DNA of 64,000 nt from Metallyticus violacea (GCA_030762175.1 CM060843.1:112683369-112747368), one strand, 5' to 3'. Positions 46,251 to 58,429 are shown, counted from the first letter of the stretch. The notes: generated by a model from the sequence alone, not told the origin. Program-made: numbers and translations.

Positions 46251-47963
46251 AGATGGAAAACATCTTTAATTCTACATCTTCTACATCTTCAATTCTACAT
46301 AATATTACGGATATTCTAATTAATTAAACCCATCAATCATTTAACCATCATCCTTCTTTCCCCCTCTTTATATACTGCCTAAGCTTTTTTCATGTGGTAG
46401 TATATGAAATCGAAATAATTTATATAAACATTGTAACTGGGACTACTGAAGTGTCCGTCGTCATTAAAAAGTGAGAAGAGTCGGGACATATAGCTTTAGA
46501 AGTGTGTGTAGAACTTTCAGCTTTCCAAATTTGTATTTAGGTTACACATACCACTAATATTTTCGTGAAACAAGAAGTTTGTTTCTAGTAAACCAATGCG
46601 TATAATTTTCAAGGTTCCTGTCTCTCCAAAATGGCAAGAGATATATCGCAACATATGAAATACATAGTAAACCTTGAGGTTGTTTTTTTATTTTTATTTT
46701 TTATTTATCACAAATAGTTTAGTAAGTATAAATAATTGTATTTATACAATAAAATCAGTTGGGGCTTGTGCTTATTTTTGCATGTGCATATTGAATCACC
46801 TGTAGATTTGCAAAAGTCTTGCTCAGGTATGATGTTTCAAAGGGACTTGATAACTTGAAAAGGGGAAACTTTATAACCTATTTCACCCATGACGTTGAAA
46901 GTGTTACAACTTTGAAATCATAGTTTTCATGTGCTGACCATTGTTTACCAATTTAAAATATGTTTGAAATGCCTAAAATATCTCTATTAATTCAATTATA
47001 ATAATCAGACTACAAATTAGCATTGTGTGGCAAGATATTTTTATAATAAGAGTACAATAGAAAAAAGATATGAAAATAAAAAGAAGTAAAAAAAAGGAAG
47101 CTTTGTAGACATGTAATAAACTATCAAATATCTTAGTTTATAATTTATTCTGATGTTTCATTATATTTTAGTAGTAGTTAAGATGGAATAATGTTGAAAA
47201 GGACAGTAATGCAATTATGACACCTGGTAGAATTAGGTTCAGTATTTAAAGTACATTTTTAAACATGCAAACATGTAAAATGTTCCTGTTTCAGAAGCAT
47301 AAATAATATATAATGATTGAACAAAACAGACAAAAGAATAAATGTTAAACTCCGTGAACAAGCAGTGTCTCTTAGGAACACTCGATGTTGTAGAAACTTC
47401 ACATTTATTACGTTTTCTGAGGGCAGAAATGAACTAATTGCGTTTCATGGCAAGATCCGCCACTGCGTAAAATGATGGTAGGAAAGTGCGCACTCTACCG
47501 TAATGCTGTAACGTTCCCAAAATTCGTGTTTGCTACCTTGTTTCATTTGGTTTTGTAACGGCAAGGAGAAAAGCTTGCTGCAGCTCCTGGTCTCTGTGGT
47601 AGATCGTTGTGGCTTCTTTATCCCCCGACCCATGTAAAGTTTGGGTCGCGCTGCTCGGCGAGTGGAGGATCAGAGAAAGATCGATATGCTTCATGGCGGT
47701 GTAGCAAGTACTGAGACCTGACTTGCCTGGTAATGGCTTCATTTGCTTCGGGTCAAGATGGTTTAGGGGTAATGAGACACTGAGGCGGTATGGGTCCTGC
47801 GGCAGTGTAAAGAAGGAACCTGCACTTTCCAATGATTTATCGCCGCCATCTCATCATTCCAACTTCCAAGCGACATTCTCTACCTCTCTCTTTCCCTTTC
47901 TCACCCTACATTTCTCTTGTATCCTCAATTTATTTTTTCTGAAGACCACATGCTCTCAATATA
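46251..47963. other. Unannotated stretch with a GC-richer block
   Basis: From 47,440 to 47,850 the GC content rises, and a 99-codon minus-strand frame (47,832-47,533) containing KEATTIYHRDQELQQAFLLA is open. I recognise no family. It may be a host exon or an element fragment. The rest is AT-rich. Confidence 0.4.
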
Positions 47964-48811
47964 CAGAGCGTACCAAAAAATGTATGCACACTTGAAGCAA
48001 AGAAAAAACTTTGTCAACATAACAAAACTGAATTCACACAAACAGAAAATGATGAGCACTAATCATCTTAGACTTTTACATTTACGACAGTTTCTCAAAA
48101 TGCCCACCATTAGCGTCGATACACTTCTGAGTACTTTGAATAACTGATTGAGCAACGTTTGCGAAATTGTCCTCAGCGATTGTACTACATGCCGTTTCTG
48201 TTTATTTCCAAAGTGCTGCTAGTGTTGCTGGTTTTCTACGTTACACAAAATCATTAAGAGTTCCCCATAGGTAGAAGTAGAGTTAGATCCGGAGAATGGG
48301 GTGGTAACTCAATCGGACCTCTTCGTCCAGTGCCTTGGAAGATTTTCATCAAGGTACGCACTTACATCTCGGTAGTAATGTGGTGGTGCACCATCCTGTT
48401 GGAAGTAAAATTCGTCATTTCCATCGAGTGTATGAATGCGTGCAATTGTTACTCCAGTTGGCGGTTCTGTTCGGTACACACGTGTACATTGTCTCTGAAC
48501 TTCAACAACATTCTTGGTTTTCCAATACCACTCCAAAATTGCTTTCCGCTGTTCAAACGATAATCTTGGCTCGATTTTGTTGTAGAAGCTCTACCATAAC
48601 GTAATATAAGTCACATCTGTTTACAGAACATCATAGTTAATCTTGGCTTCATTTGTTAATTGTTGATTTACCTGTAACGTAGCAACGCTAGCATAACGTA
48701 ATGTGAGTCACATCTGTTTACAAAACATTATACTACACATTACTGTAGTTTTTCGGTCCAACTTTGAAATATATAAAGTAGATATATACTGTGAATTTTT
48801 TGCACCCTCGG
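47964..48811 (-). mobile_element. Core-deleted Tc1/mariner element, copy 3
   Basis: Ends CAGAGCGTACCAAAAAATGT (left) and, reverse-complemented, CCGAGGGTGCAAAAAATTCA (right), with TA at 47,962-47,963 and 48,812-48,813. Minus-strand coding starts near 48,580 (EPRLSFEQRKAI, EWYWKTKNVVEVQRQ, YRTEPPTGVTIARIHT). It jumps within a few residues to NDEFYFQQDGAPPHYYRD, so it keeps the second catalytic-Asp block but lacks everything between. Then come AYLDENLPRHW and, in other frames, the C-terminal part. The 5' untranslated region carries a duplication of about 97 bp (CATAACGTAAT at 48,595 and 48,692), like copy 1. Confidence 0.84.
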
Positions 48812-48813
48812 TA

Positions 48814-51237
48814 TGCTACTTTAGGAAAAGCTCCCTTTTTTACTTAAGGGGGAAAAGAAATAACAGGGTTGTTCATTTTAGCGTTACCAAGATCCAAATC
48901 AATACATTTTTTCTAACCATCATGAATGTGTGTATTCTCCCATACATAGTCAGCAACCGACATGTTATTTATATATTCATAAACAGAATAATAATGCTAT
49001 ACGACGTATCCATGAAGTTTATGAAATATTATAATAAAATTGTTTAAAAGAATCTAATTTAAAATATAACACGTAATTGTTATAAAAATATTATAATGAG
49101 TCAATAAAGGGAAAATTGTAAAAGATTGTTCTTATTTTGAACTTAATATGCTTGCCCTTTTAGTACTTATTTTTTTATTTACAATAATTGAAGTCTGCCT
49201 CACTCTTCGTATTAATGCCTAACTGGTTTGCCCATAAACTGCAAAACTAAATGTAGCATCAACAGTAAAAAAAAATGCAGAAATAAAACAATTAAATCAA
49301 ACTAAATACAAGAGTCCCAGATTAACCGATTAACTTTCCTGAATAGACAACCCACATAACGCCTTAAGGGTTGAGTAAAGCAGCTGGTGTTAACAGCAGT
49401 CAATGTCCACTGCGAAAGTGCTACAAATATTTCGTACATATATTTTTCTTTGAAAATATTTCCCTTTGTTTCACTGACTTTCATTGCTTAAATACTTTAC
49501 CCCCATGAAATTACATTAAATTCAGCAAGTCAGAATCACCAAAATAAATAATATTCAATATAGGTAGAGGGAGAAGTGAACAGTATTAAGTTCGTTTTGT
49601 GAACAATATATTACAAGAAGTATATCCATCCCAAAAGCTTCTTTAAAATGGAACCAGTGCCATACAAGTATATGATATTAACTAGAAAATATGTATGACA
49701 TTAATCTTGTATTTAGAAACAAGTATTAATAACAAAGTAGATATGAGAAGAATTGATAAAATATGGAAGTAAACAGAGCAAGAAAATTGTACCGATTAAA
49801 ATTTAATGTTATTGGATAAGGATGTCTGGAAATATACCAAAATAGTATATACGGATATATTGTAAAAATTCGGTTGAATTTGTTGCTAGTTATAAAATTA
49901 AGTGTGAAAAATACAGAATGTTAGCTGTGGAACTTTATTATTTGTAATGAAGCATTACAATTCAAGGCTTGACCACTTAAGAAATGAATAAGAAGAACAA
50001 TGAATGCAGAAGTAAATCTCTTACATTTAATCAAAAAATAAAAAAACTTTAATACTTTGGGCATCTGATGAGAAAGCCACTTTTATATGTAGGTTTTTGC
50101 AATGATAACATATTTTGTAGAAAGGATGCTACAAACTGTACAACATGATATAACATTTAGCCTTAAATGAAAACATAACTTTCCAAGCTATGTGTCATAT
50201 AAGGCAAAAATTGTGTATAAAATATAAAAACAGAACATTTACACAGTTTTAATTACTATGTAATATATCATTTTATTATATTACTACATTAACATTTAAA
50301 TAACGAAATAGCAATAAATGTGGCACAATAATAAGAACGTGTATGAAAAAAACGACACGATTAATTACTAAAAAAACACCTTGAGATACAAGACGAGACG
50401 TGAAATTTTAAATGACCTAATTATAAATTATTACATGAAGAAGAAATAAAGTAATTTAAACTTATTCACGATAAGGAACACATAAGATTCCATTCACTGA
50501 ATTAGCACATTTACTGATGTACAAATCTAAAGTGAAGACATTTTATAAAGATCAAAAGGGAGACATACAACTTACTCTTATGCGTGTTCGAAAAGTAGTT
50601 AATTACTTAAACCATATTTGTAAATTACATTTATATATTTATAGATATTGTGGACAAACCAAATTTTATTTGCTTGTAGTTAAGCGGAATATGAATTAAA
50701 TAGCTAAAAGCGTCCGTTATTAACTTATAAATGTTTTATAGTCCTCTGAATTATTTCATAAGAATGGCAAAATATATTCATTTCACTTTTTGGTGTTTCA
50801 TTGAGCTTCGGTTAAAACATGACACAAAAATAACTTTACATCAGTTTAAGTTTCTACGATGAAATTATTGCCTCAGAAATTTCTGTTTTTCTCTAAATCC
50901 AAAATGGTCAAAATTCTTCATATCGCTTACTTATTGCTTTAAATTTTACTATGTATGATAATGTTATATATAATTTTTACACAATTTTATTTAGGGAATT
51001 TTTACCAAAAATAGCAAAATTTCATTTATTTCCTCGATGGAGTGTAACATGTAATATGTATGGAATTATCCTGTAAACTTATAGAAAACTGTAGAAATTC
51101 ATGTGGATAAGGGAGAAGCAAGAGCCAGGAGGAACAAGGATAAGTTGAGAGTGTTTTCTTAAACCACACGAAGATGCCTGTTATGCTCTTCTAATTATAT
51201 CCTTTTAGTCAGAAATAATGTTATTGCCCACCCAGCA
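48814..51237. other. AT-rich unannotated 2.4-kb stretch
   Basis: Among the most AT-rich parts of the window. Only short chance frames (e.g. 48,703-49,047 and 50,517-50,699); no family recognised. Confidence 0.5.
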
Positions 51238-51800
51238 ATCTAACAACACCCTACCACCTCTCCATATCAAACCTCGGTTAATGAAACAGTTTACCAAGGA
51301 TCTAAACAAAGATGACTGGTTGTTTGTAATGTATTTGTGAATTTAAAGACCTCTATATCAGAAAACCCATATTTGATAATACATTTGAATCTTCGATAAC
51401 ATAAAAAGGAAAACAGCGGGAAAACCTAAACCAGGAGTCATAAACTTTCTTGGCAACAAGAAGTCTACAGATTAATAAGATGTTGTTGGTAAAATACAAG
51501 ACGCATTCAAGAAATATGGCTGTAAAATGAATCTGCAAATTCATGCAACACTCTCACTATGACCAACTTCCCAAAATCCTTGGTTTCTTAGTGAAGAACA
51601 AAGTGAAAAATGCCATAAAGATTCAAAGGAGAATGAAGCAAGGACTATAGAATATCAATATGCTTTTTCACTGTAGTTGGATGCTCGAAAGAACAACTCT
51701 AGAAATCATATATGAAAGGTAAAGGCAGCAGAAGAATTTTCACAACGATTGCAACAATATATAGGTATTGCAAAAGAACTGAAGTAAAAGGCTCTCGATT
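51238..51800 (+). pseudogene. Relic of an uncharacterised multicopy arthropod protein family
   Basis: Plus-strand translation in shifting frames gives LPPLHIKPRLMKQFTKDL, then VINFLGNKKST, KIQDAFKKYGCKMNLQIH, SEEQSEKCHKDSKENEAR and a tail with LDARKNN. I recall this exact order (LLPPLHIKLGLMKxFVKAL, VxNFLGNxK, GCNMSxKxHxLxSHLDxFPxN, SEEHGERFHQDIxxMExRYQG, DYCWxLxRD) from large sets of near-identical hypothetical proteins in insects and other arthropods. I take these to be encoded by a mobile element. The copy is broken by at least five stops or frameshifts and lacks the N-terminal half. Function unknown. Confidence 0.68.
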
Positions 51801-53971
51801 TTGTGTAAGCACAATTTATTGATGTCAAGCTATAACATTTAACAATATTGACAATAATAAATGCTGTATAAAGCTACCAAAATGTAGGAAGAACTACTTA
51901 GCATGTAAGAATAATTAATATTTGTGATATTTATGTATATTATGCAGCCACTTATTTTACTTAATCTTTGTTATATATCGGTAATGTGAATTTACTAAAA
52001 ATTCTAACATTGTAGCATTAAACTAAATCATTTTATAATTTGGCACACAGTTTTCATTTGTTCACTTACTTATTTGGTTCAAACAATAATCCCACAGTTG
52101 AAATTTGGAGTCTAGTAATAGCCGCTTTGGTTTCACCTTGTTTTGTTTGTTGAACTAGTAGCGGTGAGAGACCATTTACAACACAATTCCTAAATACAGT
52201 TTACTGATGACGTTGACAATGTTTGCACATAGTTTTGTGTCACTGTATATTTTACTCTCCGTTTTGCATACACAAGCTTTTCCATATGTCTCATTAGAAG
52301 TGTTTTCAATGGAAGATTAATGAAGGCACACACTCCTCTCTTTATCTCCTCTGCCTTCAGACGCCTATCGAAACGCTCCCGTGGTTGTAAGACTTTCTTT
52401 ATCCATCTCTTAATGAAATTAGATAGCTACTGAAGAAAAGCTAATTAAACATTTTTGCATTATAACGTGAAATAGTCTTGACGAAGGAAAAAAGGTCGAA
52501 CAATTAAAACCACATTGCCATGGTAGCAATATATGAACTTAAAACAAAGCCGGGAAAAAGAGAAGGAAATAAGTACAGTGTTTTTCAGAATGAAAACAAA
52601 CAACTACTAGGAATAAAATAGTTCATTATGAAACGTATTCTAATAACTGAACTATTTATATAAAATGACACCTGAATATTATTTTAAAACATGTTGGATA
52701 GCAGAGTCGTAACCTAGAAAGGCCAAGCAATGTGAAAAATATAAAGATACAGTTAAAAATATCACATTACAAGTAGAACTACGGGCGGCGCATCTCCATC
52801 GTGCCGCCGGCGTCTCAAATTATCCACATCATTGTACGAAAAGATCGTCATTACGTACATAGTGATGTGCGCACTAATGAGCCTATTTTTTGTTCGAAAT
52901 TTTCATTAAATGTATGTACAATATTTCAGGATTAGTTTTTATTTTTCAGTATTTGGAATAAGCTACAACATGCTGCTGCCAAATGTGTGGCTAATGTTTC
53001 TAACTATTGCTTCTAACTAATTCTCACACTGGAGGAGTTCAAAGAAAACATTCGAAAGAAACAAGGCACATTTGTGCAGAATGGCTGATAAATAGACATT
53101 AATTATATGTCACAGAAAATGTGTAAGCATTAGTTCCAGAATTTATTTTGAAGAAGGTAACTACTGAATTCTATTAGTTAATATAATTACCAAGTTTTAC
53201 ATCAGTAAAGCGTTGGACGCTTTAGTTTCATGGAAGGAGACGCCGCCGATATTGTGTGGATCGCGCCGATGGAGAGAGGACTTGCGACCGATATTTTTAA
53301 ATTTGTTTCTCTGTATATGACAAACAGAATCAAGCTTACATTGCGCTTCAAATTTGAATAAACAATAAACAACAAGCAGCATAATAACCGTGGAAAATGG
53401 TAATTTAGTAGCAAAGATATGCATAGAGATAGTTACAGCATAGCTGTGTTAAAAATTACCTTTACTTTATAAATTCCCAAAACATGTGTACACTCATATA
53501 CTCCTATGAAAAGCTGACAACTCGCAGTAATGCACAGTAAAATTAGTTTAAAGGGTACATCAACAGGGACAGGCATGTAAGGTGGGGGGGGGGGGGGAAG
53601 TGATGAAGGTTAAGAGAAATTAAGAACACAAAGTTTGTTTCTTGTACTGATATTTGTAGCCGAATTATTTCTCACAGAACCATTGAGGTGCCAAATGTGT
53701 TCTATTTTGATTCCCTCTCAGTTTTGAGCTGTGATGTAAGTGCCAATATGCTTCTTGCTCGAGGTGTTCGGAATGAGGCATCAAACCACTGCTTCGTATT
53801 ATGTGGCCGCTCTGTGCTGTTTGAAAGGGGCTGCTTACTTCGCTGTCAAGCACAACTTGCACACTTATCTCGGGGTTTGGATCTAAACTTCCGGGTCATT
53901 CTGAGAATGTTGGCAATCTAACTAGTTGTGTGCTCAGGCATCACAGTTTATATTTATCAAATGAACACATA
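51801..53971. other. Unannotated stretch with a poly-G tract
   Basis: Two short GC-richer islands (about 52,780-52,850 and 53,215-53,290) and a G14 run at 53,584-53,597. A frame at 53,688-53,921 has no recognisable motif. Confidence 0.45.
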
Positions 53972-53973
53972 TA

Positions 53974-54699
53974 CAGAAGGTACATACACTTCAAGCAAAG
54001 AAAAACTGTTTTAACATAACAAAACTGAATGCACACAAACAGAAAATGATGAGCACTAATCATCTTAGACTTTTATAGTTGCTCAAAATGCCCACCATCG
54101 GCGTCGATACACTTCTGAGTACGTTGAACTACTGATTGAGCAACGTTTGCGAAAGTGTCCCCAGCGATTGCAGCACATGTCGTTTCAATTTTTTCCCGTA
54201 GTGCTGCCAGTGTAGCTGGTTTTCTACGATATACAACATCCTTAGAATAGCCCATAGGTGGAAGTCCAACGGAGTTAGATCCGGAGAACGCGGTGGAAAC
54301 TCAATCGGATCTCTTTGTCCTATCCAGTGTCTTGTATAGTGCCTTGGATCCAATGCGCGCGCTTGTTGCTGTTGCTATGCGAGGTCTCCCAGATCTGCCC
54401 TTGTGAACATCGCATACGGTACCACGAGTATTAAATTTGTCTCTAATGCGTGCAATTGTTACTCGCGTTGGCGGTTCTGTTCTGTACACACATCTCCATT
54501 GCCTTTGAACTTCAACATTCTCGGTCTTCCAATACCACTTTAAAATTGCTTTCCGCTGTTCAAACGAAAATGTTAGCTCCATTTTGTTATCTGTTTACAG
54601 AACATCATACTACACATTATTGTTGTTTTTCGGTGCAATTTTAAAATATATTAAATAGATATCTACTGTGAAAGTGTGTATACATTTTGGCACCCTCGG
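53974..54699 (-). mobile_element. Core-deleted Tc1/mariner element, copy 4
   Basis: Ends CAGAAGGTACATACACTTCA (left, decayed) and, reverse-complemented, CCGAGGGTGCCAAAATGTAT (right). TA is kept on the left only. The minus-strand frame from ATG at 54,582 gives the best-preserved N-terminus of the family: SFEQRKAILKWYWKTENVEV, QRQWRCVYRTEPPTRVTIAR, then DKFNTRGTVCDVHKGRSGRP (two helix-turn-helix units and linker). After RIATATSARI it joins YTRHWIG and then, in another frame, PIEFPPRSPDLTPLDFHLW and the C-terminal tail. The catalytic core, including both Asp blocks, is gone. Unlike copies 1 and 3, the 5' region is not duplicated. Confidence 0.87.
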
Positions 54700-55079
54700 T
54701 GTTTATTGAACAATGTAATATTTGAAAATCCTTCGGTATAGTACGTAGTATATAGTATATCAAAGTATATAATTATTTGAAATTTTGACTTGATTCTGGC
54801 GAATTGTAAGATAGAACGAAAATCAATTATCTACGCTTTTATGAAAATTAATTAATAAAGGGTAAGTTTCTCGCTACACCCCCAAACTATTATCTGTAAA
54901 AATGCATGTTTTTAGGTAACAGTTGCAAATTTATATACATATGCCTTCAATAATGCTAATAAGAACGTGCATACAATCTTGATCTCCCCCATCTAAGCAA
55001 CTTGTTTGCGTTTAAGACCTGGAATATTTCACCCATAGTGTCAACGCCAGTAGCTTCAATCTCTTGACGTATAGCTAGG
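54700..55079. other. AT-rich unannotated stretch
   Basis: Nothing recognised. Confidence 0.5.
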
Positions 55080-55480
55080 CTACTTTGAGTTTTTCGATTG
55101 TGCCGGGCTTATTTCTCTTCATCTTCCCTTTCATTATGCTGAAAAGAAATAGGTCTGGAGGCGATAGATCGGGAGATCTGGGTGACCAAAGGTATTCTTA
55201 TATCATTTTGTTTCCAAAAATATTTCAATTACCCTCATGTCGGCATTTGAAGAATGAGATGTTGCACCGTCTTGTAGGTAATATCGATGAATTAGTTCAT
55301 TATTCATTAACTGAATAACAAACTCAATTAATAGTTGCAATAAACTTCAGTGATAATTTCTTTAACAAAAATTGACCCTATAGTTCTGAATGTAATAGCT
55401 CTTGCTACACAACACACATTTTCTCTTCCAATTTACGCATGTTTAAATAGATTTGATATACTCAGATGAAACCATGGTTG
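55080..55480 (-). pseudogene. Transposase catalytic-domain relic (second family)
   Basis: Minus-strand translation, with frameshifts, gives ITEVYCNY and YLQDGATSHSSNADMRVIEI around 55,240-55,290 (the QDGATxHT second-Asp block). Next come a region matching LWPPRSPDLSPPDxFLF around 55,150-55,190 (read here as HPDLPIYRLQTYFF) and NKPGTIEKLK. This is the order GPIFFxExIxxxxY - QDGATSHT - WPPRSPDLSPxDFFLW - TIEELK of an insect Tc1/mariner-related group. The family differs from the four core-deleted elements, whose block reads QDGAPPHY. No inverted repeats or N-terminus found. Confidence 0.66.
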
Positions 55481-56650
55481 TTCTGTAAACTAAGAGTTCC
55501 AAGATTTTAAATAACAAAGTCCCTATTAAAACAAAAACAAAATCGAACAGGATTTTCGTAGTTCGTCATATTCAATTTCTGAACTCATGTCACACGGTAA
55601 GGGCTTTTTTATACTTGAAATTGAGAGATAAATCTCTTGAAAAATTCTTCGTAAACATTTTGATGGTGACGCCAGTAATGCCTCCTTTGCATGCTTTATT
55701 GTTCCTTTAAGCAATTTAAGGCATCCTGAATTTAGTGTGTCTCTTAACTTTCTAAATATCTGAATGCAACAGTTTTAAGGTGCACGTCTTTCATCAAACT
55801 CAGTACGAAATGCCGTTTGACCTGCTTTAAATAAACCTGTTTCCCAGTATCCACGAATAACAAACAAGCACCTGCGATTATGAGCATTGTTAATACGCGA
55901 TTGATGCGATGCAGTGACGCTATCTGGGCAAATGAAGGTTAATGGATAAATATATTTTAACATGGGGGGGCCTTAGTGTTTTACATCCTTGAAATGGTGT
56001 GTATATTAAATTAAAAGTCATTATGTAATCACTATTAATAAATTACCTAATATAAACAAAATAACTAATATTATTTGCAGTTTGTGTTTATTATTCTTTA
56101 TCCTGATTCACACATCTTTCCAACTGAAATGGTACATCATGTTAGTAGTCTTTGGATCTCCTTCCTTTTAATGGGAGGCCATTGCCGTGATTCCTTCTTT
56201 CTCTCTTTTTTTCTTTCATAATGCATGCTATTATAATCTAATGTTGCATAAAACTGCTACAGACTAATATTTTAAATGTTTTGTTGCAGTGAAGAATTAG
56301 AGATATTACTTGAATTCTGAGAGGCTTAAAAATCAGAACTAAATGATTTCCATCAAGATCGCTTGCGACCTTAAATATCATAGGAACAAATTATGAAAAG
56401 TGATCGCTCCTATCTCAGGCATACTAAAGGCATTTCTGAAATGGGTCGTGATATCACCTGGCACACTATATCAGTAATGATTTTAGGAAGCCTATGTCTG
56501 CTATACTGTAAGCCACTAAACAAATAAATCACATTTTTGAAGGCTATTATGTGGCGTGATTGCAAATAAAATGCTCTCTGTCCTTTTTAGGGGCAGAATC
56601 TGTGAGAAATTTGTTGTAGATTGTGTGAGAGAGACAAAGAAAGGGGGTTT
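55481..56650. other. AT-rich unannotated stretch
   Basis: Nothing recognised. Confidence 0.5.
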
Positions 56651-56663
56651 GTTACACTCTTGA

Positions 56664-56959
56664 TTTGTTGATTTATTTATTTATGGACGCTCTTTAACAT
56701 CTCAGGTCATCAGCGTCCCATTCATCTCAGGGCGTGAAACGGCCGACTAATTTTGCTCAGAGGCCTCTCTTTCAGGCTTGAGGTTCTTTATCGTGCCGTA
56801 AATGTACGACACGGGACCCACGGCTTTACTTCCCTTCCGAAGGAAACCATAGTTAAGATTTTTACGCCCCGAAAAAATCCATCGGTCCTGGCCGGGTTCG
56901 AACCCGCGATCTTGGGTTTAAGAGGCAAGTATGGTAACCACTACATCACCACGACCGAC
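56664..56959 (-). mobile_element. SINE-A copy with perfect 13-bp target duplication
   Basis: The reverse complement runs from GTCGGTCGTGGTGATGTAGT (A-box) and GCGGGTTCGAACCCGGCC (B-box) through the complete family body to the tail GTCCATAAATAAATAAATCA. GTTACACTCTTGA is exactly repeated at 56,651-56,663 and 56,960-56,972, fixing the insertion limits. With an intact B-box and a perfect duplication it is the best candidate for the youngest SINE in the window. An 82-codon plus-strand frame is antisense read-through. Confidence 0.94.
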
Positions 56960-56972
56960 GTTACACTCTTGA

Positions 56973-57359
56973 GAATAGTTATTTTGAACAGCATTCACTA
57001 ATAAATGATGTGCTCCACGGTTATGTGATCACATATGAATAAGCAACAAATATATTCTACTAGGTTACCAAGACAAAATTAACTCACCGTTGCTTCTAAA
57101 ACTATATTGTTAATAATTCATTACTCTTTCAGATGGTAAGTACAGCCTATGTTCCTGGGATTCCATTTGCTTAGAATCGGATTCATTATTTCTCTCACTG
57201 GACATCATGTTAACATAAGACATGCAAATTATTCCTGGTGAAAGTGTATGTTAGTTAAAGCCGACGGCCGAGGCTGGCCCGAAGAAATTAGTTTAACAAT
57301 TGTTCTGTCGACAATCACGATTATTCACAAATGTAATTGTGGGTAGAGCCTAAGTCACC
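56973..57359. other. Short unannotated stretch
   Basis: Nothing recognised. Confidence 0.5.
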
Positions 57360-57650
57360 GTCAGACGGGTGGCCGAGGGCGTTAAGGTGCAGACTCGTGA
57401 GCGGGAGGTCTGGGGTTCGAATCCCGTAAGGATCGTTCTCTCTAACTGAGGTTTTTTCCAGGCTTTCCTCAGTCTTCATAAATGGCAAATGCCGGGGAGG
57501 TACTATAAACTTAGGCCTGGAACGTTTCCTTCCTTAAAAAATCCTTTCCCAATATATCATTTCATCTCGTGTATCATCAGTGTCCACCGCCTATGGTGCC
57601 TCAGTAGTAAAAAGGGGCGTTAAACACTATTCAAAAAACAAACTTCTTTA
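57360..57650 (+). mobile_element. SINE-B copy with intact promoter boxes
   Basis: GTCAGACGGGTGGCCGAGGG, then TCTGGGGTTCGAATCCCG; both boxes are the best of the family. Body: AACTGAGGTTTTTTCCAGGC, AAATGCCGGGGAGGTACTA, TAGGCCTGGAACGTTTCC. Tail: GGGGCGTTAAACACTATTCA plus A-rich sequence. No clear flanking duplication. Confidence 0.92.
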
Positions 57651-58097
57651 CTGTAGCTTCAACGGTAATCCTACCACCTTTAAGGCATCACAGCGGTGCT
57701 ATGATAATTCTGTTTTGTTGGAAAAGCTATAAATAGTTATATAAATTCATAAACAAAATTATTCTTAAATGAAGCATTAGTACTGGATTTGAATTAATTG
57801 ATTATCTGCTATAAAGTCAGTAAAAATAATAAAATACTTTTAATTATCTTTGTTTTAAATGCAGGTATTTCCATTCCAAACAACATTATTGCGTTCCCGC
57901 CAGGCAGGAACAAAGTGAGGTTAGCACAAGAAGAACCAACAATCTGTGCTGTATTCTGAATCAAGACTATTATTAAATTATATTCTAAGTATAAGGAAAT
58001 AAAATTGTAAGAAAATACAGAAAACAGAAATGGTATTATAACGCATTTGTATTGTAATTTTATCTTTGAGTATAAACTTTTGTGAATTGTTTATCAC
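57651..58097. other. AT-rich unannotated stretch
   Basis: Nothing recognised. Confidence 0.5.
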
Positions 58098-58176
58098 ACC
58101 GGGGTATCTGCGACCCTCCGAACATCCCCTCAGCACCTACCAGAGGGTCGGAACCCATAGATTGAGAAGCACAGCT
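58098..58176 (-). mobile_element. Possible hAT transposon terminus
   Basis: The minus strand reads CTGTGCTTCTCAATCTATGG, then GTTCCGACCCTCTGG, and later GAGGGTCGCAGATACCCC. This resembles the CAGxGGTTCTCAACCTGTGG - GTCGCGACCC end common to many hAT elements. It is a GC-rich patch in AT-rich DNA. No opposite end or 8-bp duplication was found. Confidence 0.42.
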
Positions 58177-58429
58177 TTAAATAATGTGGTGGTCCTCCCT
58201 TGTCTAAATATACATTGTATTCTGTAAACAAATTCTGATTGATACGATTAATTCAGCCAACACAATGTTTCTGATTTCATTGCTAATATATATTTTGTAT
58301 TGTTGCTTTCACTGTATTGATTTTCTCAGGACGTCGCGATGTCTGTAGATTGGACGTGAATTCTCTAGGTGTACATTTCTAGCTATGATTGGAATGAAAT
58401 GACATGAATTAATAATGACCCAAAGCTCG

